NCBI GenBank assembly: GCA_023407175.1
Contig: JAEYMU010000057.1
Location: forward strand, 62,001 to 126,000
Source of the DNA: Bacillota bacterium
Lineage (GTDB): Bacteria; Bacillota_A; Clostridia; Lachnospirales; Lachnospiraceae
Length of the DNA stretch: 64,000 bases
Reading direction: 5' to 3'
The notes under the pieces are model-generated. The model had not been told where the DNA came from, did not search any database, and saw nothing but the letters and a program-made list of their open reading frames with translations. Below, in pieces: positions 51,456-58,964 of this stretch (the first letter of the stretch is position 1; every line of letters begins with the position of its first letter). A program made the position numbers and the translations under genes.

Positions 51456-51549
51456 GTTTTACACCTCCTTATTCATGACAATTGTATCTAAAAAGATACA
51501 AAGGTATCAAATAACCTATAAAAAATTAATATCTTTCACCTGTTCTGCC

Positions 51550-51882
51550 TTATTGTGATTTCTCCTGGATCAGCCGGATATACTTTTCCGAATATTCCTT
51601 TGCCACCTCGTCAAGCCCAAGTACCAGGGAATTTAGCAAAAGGCTGGTATTGGAGGAAAGGGGCGAAATCACATGAAATTCTATAAAACCTTTTTTCTCA
51701 TTCTGGTCAAAAGTAAACTGATCCGAGGTAAAATGCTCTATCGAATTTAATGTATTGATTACCAGAGCCGAAACCGCGGCACATACCACATCGCTGCCGC
51801 GCTTTGAAAAATCCGCATGCCCTGACAGCTTAATGCCGGTAACCAAATTTTCTTCATTTTTATAAATGGAAACGTTAATCAT
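51550..51882 (-). CDS. prp: Ribosomal-processing cysteine protease Prp
   Basis: This 110-residue protein has the Prp catalytic pair: His in LSGHADFSKRGSDVVC and Cys in DVVCAAVSALV. It cleaves the L27 N-terminal extension seen in the next gene. It sits between rplU and rpmA, the standard position, 8 bases after rplU. Confidence 0.93.
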   Translation of the reverse strand: MINVSIYKNEENLVTGIKLSGHADFSKRGSDVVCAAVSALVINTLNSIEHFTSDQFTFDQNEKKGFIEFHVISPLSSNTSLLLNSLVLGLDEVAKEYSEKYIRLIQEKSQ

Positions 51883-51890
51883 ACACGAAC

Positions 51891-52199
51891 CTATGCGTTA
51901 ATCTTTTCAATCTTAACCTTGGTATATGGCTGTCTGTGTCCGTTCTTCTTGTGATATCCTGACTTTCTCTTGTATCTGTAGACAATAACTTTTCTGTTCT
52001 TGCCTTCTTCTACAACAGTTGCAGAAACATTTGCATTAGCCACAGTAGGGTTTCCTACAACTAATTCGCCATTGTTCACTGCAAGTACCTGATCAAAAGT
52101 AACAGACGTTCCTGCTTCAACACCAAGCTTCTCAACTTTAATGATATCGCCTTCCGCTACCTTGTACTGTTTTCCACCAGTTGCAATAATTGCGTACAT
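51891..52199 (-). CDS. rplU: 50S ribosomal protein L21
   Basis: This 102-residue L21 begins [18 protein letters not shown] and ends [15 protein letters not shown], with [14 protein letters not shown] as the rRNA-binding loop. ATG 52199 has AGGAGG seven bases upstream; the longer frame to 52280 would run through the leader RNA. It is the first gene of rplU-prp-rpmA. Confidence 0.96.
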   Translation of the reverse strand: MYAIIATGGKQYKVAEGDIIKVEKLGVEAGTSVTFDQVLAVNNGELVVGNPTVANANVSATVVEEGKNRKVIVYRYKRKSGYHKKNGHRQPYTKVKIEKINA

Positions 52200-52280
52200 A
52201 TTGGCACCTCCTATTATCATTACTCGCCAGCTATGGTGTCTGTAAACAAAACAGAGCTTAAACCTCGCTGTGCGGCACAC
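52200..52280 (-). promoter_or_regulatory. Putative L21 leader (5' UTR)
   Basis: The 80-base untranslated leader of rplU contains GTGTGCCGCACAGCGAGG, with a GTGC/GCAC helix, followed by GAGTAATGATAATAGGAGG. Firmicutes carry an autoregulatory L21 leader at this place, and the position and helices fit. I rate it from location more than from a sequence match. Confidence 0.5.
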
Positions 52281-52286
52281 TAAAAT

Positions 52287-52315
52287 ATGCTAGCATAAAT
52301 GTCACTGTTTGTCAA
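52287..52315 (-). promoter_or_regulatory. Promoter of the rplU operon
   Basis: Minus strand TTGACA (52315-52310) and TAGCAT (52292-52287) with a 17-base spacer give a start near 52280. Confidence 0.75.
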
Positions 52316-52375
52316 TGAAAATTTGAAAAACATCATTGATACACTACGCCCTTCGGGCGTACATTCCCCGAGGGA

Positions 52376-52846
52376 TTACTCTGTGACATCGCACAAGGTA
52401 GCATCAATATATTCCACCAGCTTTTCTCTCGGAATGCATAGCTGGCAGCCACGGACTCCTGCGCTGACTGTAATTTCATCATACAGAATAGCCGTTTCAT
52501 CCATATAGGTTGGAAATTTCTTCTTCATTCCAATGGGGGAACAGCCTCCCCGGATATATCCCGTTGTTCCGAGCAGGTCCTTTACGGGAAGCATCTCAAG
52601 CTTCTTATCTCCGATACAGGAGGCTGCTTTCCTTAAATTAAGCTCAAGATTTACGGGGATGCAGAATACAACAATGCCCTTTTTCTCACCCTTAGCGACT
52701 AACGTTTTAAACACCTGTTCGGCAGGTATGCCAGTCAGCTCTGCCGCGTGCTTCCCGCTCAAATTATTTTCATCCACCTCATATTCGATTGCTTTATATG
52801 GGATTTTCGCCTGCTCAAGCAAGCGCATCACATTTGTTTTTACCAT
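52376..52846 (-). CDS. ybaK: YbaK/EbsC-type Cys-tRNA(Pro) deacylase
   Basis: This 156-residue protein matches YbaK: KTNVMRLLEQAKIPYKAIEY, GIPAEQVFKTLVAKGEKKG with the catalytic-type Lys, LELNLRKAASCIGDKKLEML and GYIRGGCSPIGMKKKFPTYM. It clears cysteine wrongly attached to tRNA-Pro. Downstream (52346-52362) is a small ACGCCC/GGGCGT hairpin without a T tail. Monocistronic. Confidence 0.93.
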   Translation of the reverse strand: MVKTNVMRLLEQAKIPYKAIEYEVDENNLSGKHAAELTGIPAEQVFKTLVAKGEKKGIVVFCIPVNLELNLRKAASCIGDKKLEMLPVKDLLGTTGYIRGGCSPIGMKKKFPTYMDETAILYDEITVSAGVRGCQLCIPREKLVEYIDATLCDVTE

Positions 52847-52918
52847 GCTTCTTCATTCTTTCTTTGTGTTTCTTATCTTCCGGCAAGGTATCTCTGCTAT
52901 CATATACTGCCGGTTTTA

Positions 52919-54133
52919 TCACTTAAGTTCCTCAAGCTGTTCATGGAGGGGCTTTCTTACTTTTTTTCTTGTCACCTCAACAAGTCCCAGGGCTGTCATA
53001 TCCACAAGCGTTGTCTTCACCGGGTCCAGCTTAAAATACTCCTCCAGCTCCTTCATCAAAAGCTCCTTATCCCTGGCAAGCTCCAGGTCAATAAAATCAA
53101 TTATAATAATGCCGGACAGATTACGGAGCCGGATTTGCCGGGCAATCTCCCTTGCAGCCTCCAGGTTTATCCTTAAGAAGGTTTCCTGAGCCTTCTTTTT
53201 CCCTGCGACGGCCTTGCCGGTATTAACATCAATGACAGTCAGTGCCTCCGTCGGCTGGATCACGATACTGCCTCCGGATTTGAGCCATACCATGGGCCGT
53301 ATGGCCTCATTCAATTTCTCACCAATTCCATACAGATTGGACAGGTTTAATAGGGAATCCTGATAAAAACGCAGCTTTCCCAGGTCCTCCGGCTGATATT
53401 CCTCCAAATAGGCTCTGATGTGTTCATACAACTCCTGATCATCCGTTACAAATTCCGTTACATTTTCGGCATAACCGTCACGGATATCACAGATATAATT
53501 CGGCGGGGTTTGATAAAGCAGGGAAAAGCATCTCTTATGAATCCCATATTTTCTTATATTCTCATAGGATTGCAACAGCCGTTCCATCTCCCCTTCAATC
53601 TTCTCCTCGGGAATATAAGCAGCATTCGTCCTTATAATAAAGCCATATTCCTTTTGCTCATGCCGCTTGGCCAGCTTCTTTAAACGGCTTCGCTCCCTGT
53701 CGTCGGCTATCTTTGATGATACTCCATTGGCGGATTTTCCGTAGGTTAGTGCAGCATATTTTCCTGTAAAATTAAGATTGGAGCTTACAACAGGGGCTTT
53801 TGTCTTAATATCCTCCTTGACCACCTGAACCAGCAGCTCATCCCCGACCTTGATTTTAACCTCATAAAGTCCTTCCGTGTCCGTGTATTCCCGGTTAGCC
53901 ATAATAGGAAACCGGTTATCCTCCAGTGAGCAATAGCACATTCTGCCATCCTCAATTTCTATAAACGCAGCGTTAATATTCTTAATAATATTTTTCACCT
54001 TACCCAGATAAATGTTACCCAGAATGGAGGCCTGCGATGCTGCATTGATAGAAACCTGCACCATATCCTTTCCCTCAAAGAAAGCTGAAATAATTCGATT
54101 GTCCTTTTCTGTTATGATCAGACGGCTTTCCAT
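52919..54133 (-). CDS. rng: Ribonuclease E/G family protein without Zn-link
   Basis: This 404-residue protein has an N-terminal S1-like part (NIYLGKVKNIIKNINAAFIE, then GDELLVQVVKEDIKTKAPVV) and the catalytic core with the two acidic sites VIDVNTGK and IIIDFIDLE. It ends at KVRKPLHEQLEELK, before the CPxCxG Zn-link that joins protomers in RNase E/G of many bacteria. This short form is common in clostridia near obg but worth noting. It processes rRNA and turns over mRNA. It follows the TIGR03936 gene by 17 bases. Confidence 0.9.
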   Translation of the reverse strand: MESRLIITEKDNRIISAFFEGKDMVQVSINAASQASILGNIYLGKVKNIIKNINAAFIEIEDGRMCYCSLEDNRFPIMANREYTDTEGLYEVKIKVGDELLVQVVKEDIKTKAPVVSSNLNFTGKYAALTYGKSANGVSSKIADDRERSRLKKLAKRHEQKEYGFIIRTNAAYIPEEKIEGEMERLLQSYENIRKYGIHKRCFSLLYQTPPNYICDIRDGYAENVTEFVTDDQELYEHIRAYLEEYQPEDLGKLRFYQDSLLNLSNLYGIGEKLNEAIRPMVWLKSGGSIVIQPTEALTVIDVNTGKAVAGKKKAQETFLRINLEAAREIARQIRLRNLSGIIIIDFIDLELARDKELLMKELEEYFKLDPVKTTLVDMTALGLVEVTRKKVRKPLHEQLEELK

Positions 54134-54150
54134 CCCAAAGTACCTCCTAA

Positions 54151-55020
54151 TTAACGGTCCAATTTATCTAAGGAAATCAGCTTGCCGCTGCCTGACTCCC
54201 TCGTATATACTTCAAGCCGGTGCACCTGCCAGGCAAATTCCTGGTAAGGAATTCCCAGATAATCATAAAATGCCTCCATAACAAGCTCCGGTTTTAAGTT
54301 TGCCGCACTTCCCGTATCAGTCTGCAGATAGAGCTTAATCCCATTATGATATACATCGGCAACACTTGACGGCTTGTTTATAGAGCTGTTAAAGTTTTCT
54401 ATTTTTTGATCTGGTAAATTATACCCATCCAAAGCTTCATTGATTGCTTTCAGTTCTATCAGCTGCTTTCGTTTACTCTCATATTCCTCCTGCGTAAAGG
54501 CGGTCAGGGTGATCATCGGCCGGATGTCAACCTCCTTTTCGCTGGTCTTAGTCTTTTTATTAATCAAAATTTCCCTGCTGTCCATGAACTTCTCAAACTC
54601 ACTGCGAAACCTTTCCTGGGTTTCCAGTACTCCAAGGCTGTAGCCATCCTTTAACGAAACCAGGTAATCGGCGGAGGCAACCAGGGACATGGCAGTAATT
54701 ACCTTCTTATTTTCCTCGGGACCAAGAAGAGGATGAAAGTCAATCATACGAAAACCCTCAGTTGCTGCTGCATTCAGCCGGGCCAGCATTACCTCCGGTA
54801 TATCACTGGACAAAAGCTGTACATCCAGATATTCCGCATCACTGGTAAGCCCGACACCAAGGGGGGCTGCAAAGGACATAATCTGATGGGGCGAAAAGCC
54901 CTTGGAATATTCATTGTCAATCACCGCCCTTCGGAACAGCTTCTGAAAATACCGCATGACATCAAGGTGCCCGATAAACTTCATGGGGCCGTATTTTTGA
55001 AATTTAATTCTGGCCTTCAT
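54151..55020 (-). CDS. TIGR03936 family radical-SAM-associated protein
   Basis: This 289-residue protein begins MKARIKFQKYGPMKFIGHLD and has AVIDNEYSKGFSPHQIMSFA and GLTSDAEYLDVQL, typical of TIGR03936, which is almost always next to a TIGR03960 radical SAM protein, sometimes fused to it. The start overlaps the 3' end of that gene by 17 bases. Its role is unknown; a link to tRNA or rRNA modification is often proposed from neighbourhood. Confidence 0.88.
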   Translation of the reverse strand: MKARIKFQKYGPMKFIGHLDVMRYFQKLFRRAVIDNEYSKGFSPHQIMSFAAPLGVGLTSDAEYLDVQLLSSDIPEVMLARLNAAATEGFRMIDFHPLLGPEENKKVITAMSLVASADYLVSLKDGYSLGVLETQERFRSEFEKFMDSREILINKKTKTSEKEVDIRPMITLTAFTQEEYESKRKQLIELKAINEALDGYNLPDQKIENFNSSINKPSSVADVYHNGIKLYLQTDTGSAANLKPELVMEAFYDYLGIPYQEFAWQVHRLEVYTRESGSGKLISLDKLDR

Positions 55021-56905
55021 CCGCTGCCTCCTTCTTCTGTGACTGTGTCAGAGTAGGGCAGGTCCCCTCGCCAAAAACCTTCACCCCGCAGTTATAGCAG
55101 GTCTGGCGGCAGTTTGGCGTAACCCTTCCCTCCAAAGCACGCTGATATTCCTTCCACAGAAACTCCTTTGTTACTCCCACATCGATCATATCCCAGGGGA
55201 AAAGCTCCTCCCTGGTACGTTCTCTACTGTTGTAGAATTCGATATCAATTCCATTATTCTCAAAGGCCTTCAGCCATTTATCATAATCAAAATACTCACT
55301 CCAGGAATCAAACAGGCATCCGGACCGGTAAGCATCATAGATCACCTTGCTTATCTTACGGTCACCACGGGCTAAAACGCCTTCCAGCACAGTAAGCTTG
55401 GCTTCATGCCAGTTGTATTTGATGCTTTTTTGATTCAATTGCTCCTTCATCTTTTCGCGGACAAATTTGGCTTTTGTGATAAATTCTTCTCCGGTATTCA
55501 TTCTCGCCCATTGAAAGGGTGTAAAGGGCTTGGGTACAAAGAAGGAGGAGCTGGCAACTATGCTTACCTTCCCGTTTCTTTGGTCCTTTGGAATGGTATA
55601 ATATTCCCGGGCAATCCGGTCTGATAATACCGCAATTCCCTCCATATCCTCTCCGGTCTCTGTCGGAAGGCCCAGCATAAAATACAGCTTCACTCGGTTC
55701 CAACCGCTGCAGAAGGCTTTCATGGCCCCCTGGAGGATAACCTCCTCAGTCAGCCCCTTATTGATAACATCCCTAAGCCTTTGTGTTCCGGCCTCAGGTG
55801 CAAAGGTCAGACTGCTTTTTCGAATATCCTGCACCTTGCTCATAACCTCCAGTGAGAAGGCATCAATTCGAAGGGATGGCAGGGAGATGTTCACACCCTT
55901 TGTCCCAAATTCTTCAATTAGAAAATAAACCAGCTCCTGCAGGCAGGAATAATCGCTTGAGCTTAAGGAGCTTAAGGAAATTTCTTCATGCCCGGTGGAT
56001 TTGAGCATCTCATAGGCACATTTTTTTAGATATTCCAGGCTTCTTTCCCTGGTCGGGCGGTATATCATACCGGCCTGGCAGAAACGGCAGCCCCGGATAC
56101 AGCCCCGCTGTATCTCCAGCACTACTCTGTCCTGGGTAGCCTTGATAAACGGAACTACGGGCCTGGTCGGATAAGCGGCCTCGCTTAGGTTATTCTCCAC
56201 CTGCTTTCTTACCCTCGGGGGAGCCGCCGGATTATTTGGTTCGATTTTATCGATGGTACCGTCTTCCTTATAGGTTATATCGTAAAGGGAGGGTACATAC
56301 ATACCTTCGATGCGGGCCACCATTTCCAGATATTCTTTTCTGGATTTTCCTGCCCGTTTGTATTCCTTATAGGCATCCAGAAGCTTGTCATAGGCTGTCT
56401 CACCCTCACCGATATAAAAGAAATCGAAGAAATCCGCAATGGGCTCAGGGTTATAGCTGCAGGGCCCACCTCCGATTACAATGGGATGCTCCTCTGTGCG
56501 TTCCCTTGCATAGATCGGAATTTTAGAAAGCTCAAGTATTTGCAGGATGTTGGTATAGCACATCTCATATTGCAGGGTGATACCGAGAAAATCAAAATTA
56601 CAAAGAGGCTCCTGGCTTTCCAGTGCAAACAGAGGGATGTCGTATTCCCGCATCAGCTTGTCCATATCGGTCCAGGGAGAATATACCCGTTCACACCAGG
56701 TATCCTCCCTGCGGTTTATAATATCATATAAAATTTGAATTCCCAGATGCGACATTCCTATCTCATAGACATCCGGAAAGCACATACAAAAGCGTATCTC
56801 TATCTTTGCCGGGTCCTTAACCTGCACATTGACCTCTCCGCCAATATATCTTGCAGGCTTATCCACGGTCAGTAATATTTCATCGGATAGTGCCAATTTT
56901 CTCAT
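55004..56905 (-). CDS. TIGR03960 family B12-binding radical SAM protein
   Basis: This 633-residue protein has an N-terminal cobalamin-binding-like region (FCMCFPDVYEIGMSHLGIQ), then a radical SAM core with the cluster motif CIRGCRFC (CxxxCxxC), and a C-terminal Cys segment RQTCYNCGVKVFGEGTC. It would use SAM cleavage for an unknown modification. ATG 56905 is six bases from GGAG; ATG 56908 and 56917 are less well placed. Co-transcribed with the TIGR03936 and RNase genes. Confidence 0.88.
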   Translation of the reverse strand: MRKLALSDEILLTVDKPARYIGGEVNVQVKDPAKIEIRFCMCFPDVYEIGMSHLGIQILYDIINRREDTWCERVYSPWTDMDKLMREYDIPLFALESQEPLCNFDFLGITLQYEMCYTNILQILELSKIPIYARERTEEHPIVIGGGPCSYNPEPIADFFDFFYIGEGETAYDKLLDAYKEYKRAGKSRKEYLEMVARIEGMYVPSLYDITYKEDGTIDKIEPNNPAAPPRVRKQVENNLSEAAYPTRPVVPFIKATQDRVVLEIQRGCIRGCRFCQAGMIYRPTRERSLEYLKKCAYEMLKSTGHEEISLSSLSSSDYSCLQELVYFLIEEFGTKGVNISLPSLRIDAFSLEVMSKVQDIRKSSLTFAPEAGTQRLRDVINKGLTEEVILQGAMKAFCSGWNRVKLYFMLGLPTETGEDMEGIAVLSDRIAREYYTIPKDQRNGKVSIVASSSFFVPKPFTPFQWARMNTGEEFITKAKFVREKMKEQLNQKSIKYNWHEAKLTVLEGVLARGDRKISKVIYDAYRSGCLFDSWSEYFDYDKWLKAFENNGIDIEFYNSRERTREELFPWDMIDVGVTKEFLWKEYQRALEGRVTPNCRQTCYNCGVKVFGEGTCPTLTQSQKKEAADEGQN

Positions 56906-57102
56906 CATATGCTCCATTCTGGTAGCGGTCCATATCCTGCCACGGAGACGGGCCGCCTGTATTCCCAGCTATTATAACCGATATCCTATGAAATTACAAC
57001 GAGCATTCTGATGTCACACGGGACCAGGTTACTACTTAGCCTTCTCTGGACCTGTCAATTTCCCTGCAAGACTGAATTGTAACAAGGCCAGACTTTCATC
57101 CA

Positions 57103-57717
57103 TTATTTTAACCAGGTTACAATAATATTCTCCAGCTTCTCCAACGCATCGTTCCCTGTTACATATTCCTGTATCATATGAGGAGTAAAATCCCCGATCT
57201 TTACCTGGAATTTATCCAGAAGGAAAATACTAAGAAACAGCACAATGGCACAGACGCTTCTTATAATCAGGGACCGGTAGGAAAGCACATCACGAGTTCG
57301 GTCCCTAATTCTTTGGTCCTCCTCTTCCATACTGTTGCCAAACAGCTTCATTACCCTTGCCTTCTTCTGATTCAACTCTTCTGAAGCAGCTGCCGGCTCC
57401 ATATAATTCACATCATAGGGCTTACTGTAAAGCTGTACGGAGCTTAACTGGCGAAGGCAGGCTTCCCTTGCCTGTCTTATGTATTCCGCCCTGCTAAAGC
57501 CGGGAGAATTGCTGATATGCTCATAAGAAACCAGTGGATATTCCTGTCCGGTCTCCCCATCTGCCACTGGCTTGGCAGGCTTATCCACTGCGTATTTGCT
57601 ATGGCCGGAGGGCCTGTTGTCCATACTTCTTCCAGCCAGAAATAAATTTTCGTTCATATGATCGGACAGTTTTTTTTCAATCTGACGTACCATGGTATCT
57701 TCACTCGGCGTATCCAT
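57103..57717 (-). CDS. Hypothetical membrane-anchored protein
   Basis: This 204-residue protein has a long, charged, probably disordered cytoplasmic part (DNRPSGHSKYAVDKPAKPVA, AAASEELNQKKARVM) and one membrane segment near residue 160 (SLIIRSVCAIVLFLSIFLLD), with a short outer tail ending in VTWLK. AAGGGGG before ATG 57717 sets the start. I know no family. It lies upstream of the radical SAM gene on the same strand, 198 bases away. Confidence 0.65.
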   Translation of the reverse strand: MDTPSEDTMVRQIEKKLSDHMNENLFLAGRSMDNRPSGHSKYAVDKPAKPVADGETGQEYPLVSYEHISNSPGFSRAEYIRQAREACLRQLSSVQLYSKPYDVNYMEPAAASEELNQKKARVMKLFGNSMEEEDQRIRDRTRDVLSYRSLIIRSVCAIVLFLSIFLLDKFQVKIGDFTPHMIQEYVTGNDALEKLENIIVTWLK

Positions 57718-57967
57718 AAGGTGCCCCCTTCCTGATTTAATAATTGACATCCCTAATAATATATATCCACGGAAAGCTATTATCAGGGTAATTTATTATC
57801 GGTATGCTATTACGCGGTAATTTATAGCTCTTGTTATCTACTACGGGTAAATTTATTACTGATTATTCATACCTGGTAGTTTTATAACCATACTAATAGC
57901 ATCATCTAGTTTGTTTGATTCATTATATTGAATAGGGAAGATACTTATACCATTAAGATACAATAAA
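57718..57967. other. AT-rich spacer
   Basis: No gene is visible between the membrane protein gene and the kdpE terminator. The segment has repeated GGTAATTTAT-like units around 57790-57860, not regular enough to call a repeat array. Confidence 0.4.
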
Positions 57968-57997
57968 AAGGTACTACCTTATTTAAGATAGTACCTT
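57968..57997 (-). terminator. Terminator of the kdpDE operon
   Basis: AAGGTACTA and TAGTACCTT pair over 9 bp, extended by CTT/AAG after a mismatch. TTTTTATTG follows on the minus strand. Confidence 0.8.
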
Positions 57998-58132
57998 GCA
58001 ATTAATCTAAAACGATTCCCATATTGAATATACCAGGGTATGCCTTGAAACCTGCTATCTACAGCAATTCAAAACGCATTCCCCTTGCCAATGTACCGTC
58101 GCTTTGCCATATCCCTCAAATAATCAGCGCCC

Positions 58133-58834
58133 TTAAACCTCATCCACCATCCGGTAACCGACTCCTACCTCGGTCAGGATGTACTTTGGCTCCGCAGGGT
58201 TTGCTTCCAGCTTTCTTCTTATGTTTGCCATATTCACCCTGAGTGTCTGGTTTTCATTCACATAGGGCCCCCAGATTTCCTTTACCAGATAATCGTGGGT
58301 CAGAACCTTGCCGACATTCTTAGAAAGCAGCACGATGATTTTGTATTCAATCGGAGTCAGATGGACCTCCCGATCCTCCACCTTTACCACTCTTTTTTCA
58401 TAATCAATAAAAAGATTGCCGATCATAATCTTATCCTGCTCTGGTTGATTATCCTCCCTGATTTTCCGGTTATGTCTGACGGCAGTTCTAATTCTTGCCA
58501 GCAGCTCCGAGGTACCGAAGGGCTTGGTTATATAATCATCTGCACCAAGGTCCAGTGCCTCCACCTTCTCCCGCTCGTGTCCTCTTGCGGATACGACGAC
58601 AATAGGCACACTGCTCCAGGACCGGATGGCCTTGAGGACCTCGATCCCATCCATATCAGGAAGACCCAGATCCAGAAGCACCAGATCGGGGCAATGGGAA
58701 GAGGTAAGGGCAAGTGCATCCCTCCCGGTGTCTGCTTTGATTACATTATAATTATTATAGGACAATATCGTTGAGATAAAATTACTGATGGCAAGCTCAT
58801 CCTCCACCAATAAGATAAGAAGATTTTTGTTCAT
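58133..58834 (-). CDS. kdpE: OmpR-family response regulator KdpE
   Basis: This 233-residue regulator has a receiver domain with E11/D12, phosphoacceptor D55 (LVLLDLGLPD) and the lysine in ITKPFGTSELL, then a winged-helix output domain (LTPIEYKIIVLLSKNVGKVL, ENQTLRVNMANIRRK). It is paired with KdpD immediately upstream. GGAGG selects ATG 58834 over the long frame from 58900. The usual target kdpFABC is not in the window. Confidence 0.92.
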   Translation of the reverse strand: MNKNLLILLVEDELAISNFISTILSYNNYNVIKADTGRDALALTSSHCPDLVLLDLGLPDMDGIEVLKAIRSWSSVPIVVVSARGHEREKVEALDLGADDYITKPFGTSELLARIRTAVRHNRKIREDNQPEQDKIMIGNLFIDYEKRVVKVEDREVHLTPIEYKIIVLLSKNVGKVLTHDYLVKEIWGPYVNENQTLRVNMANIRRKLEANPAEPKYILTEVGVGYRMVDEV

Positions 58835-58964
58835 TCTTTCCTCCATTCCTCTGCTATACTCTACAGATAGAAAGTTTGCGGCGAAATTTATACAGCACAA
58901 GCACTCTCCCGGATAGCTTTGGTTATTATATTCATATATTAATTATAGCATGATTATTGCAGTT

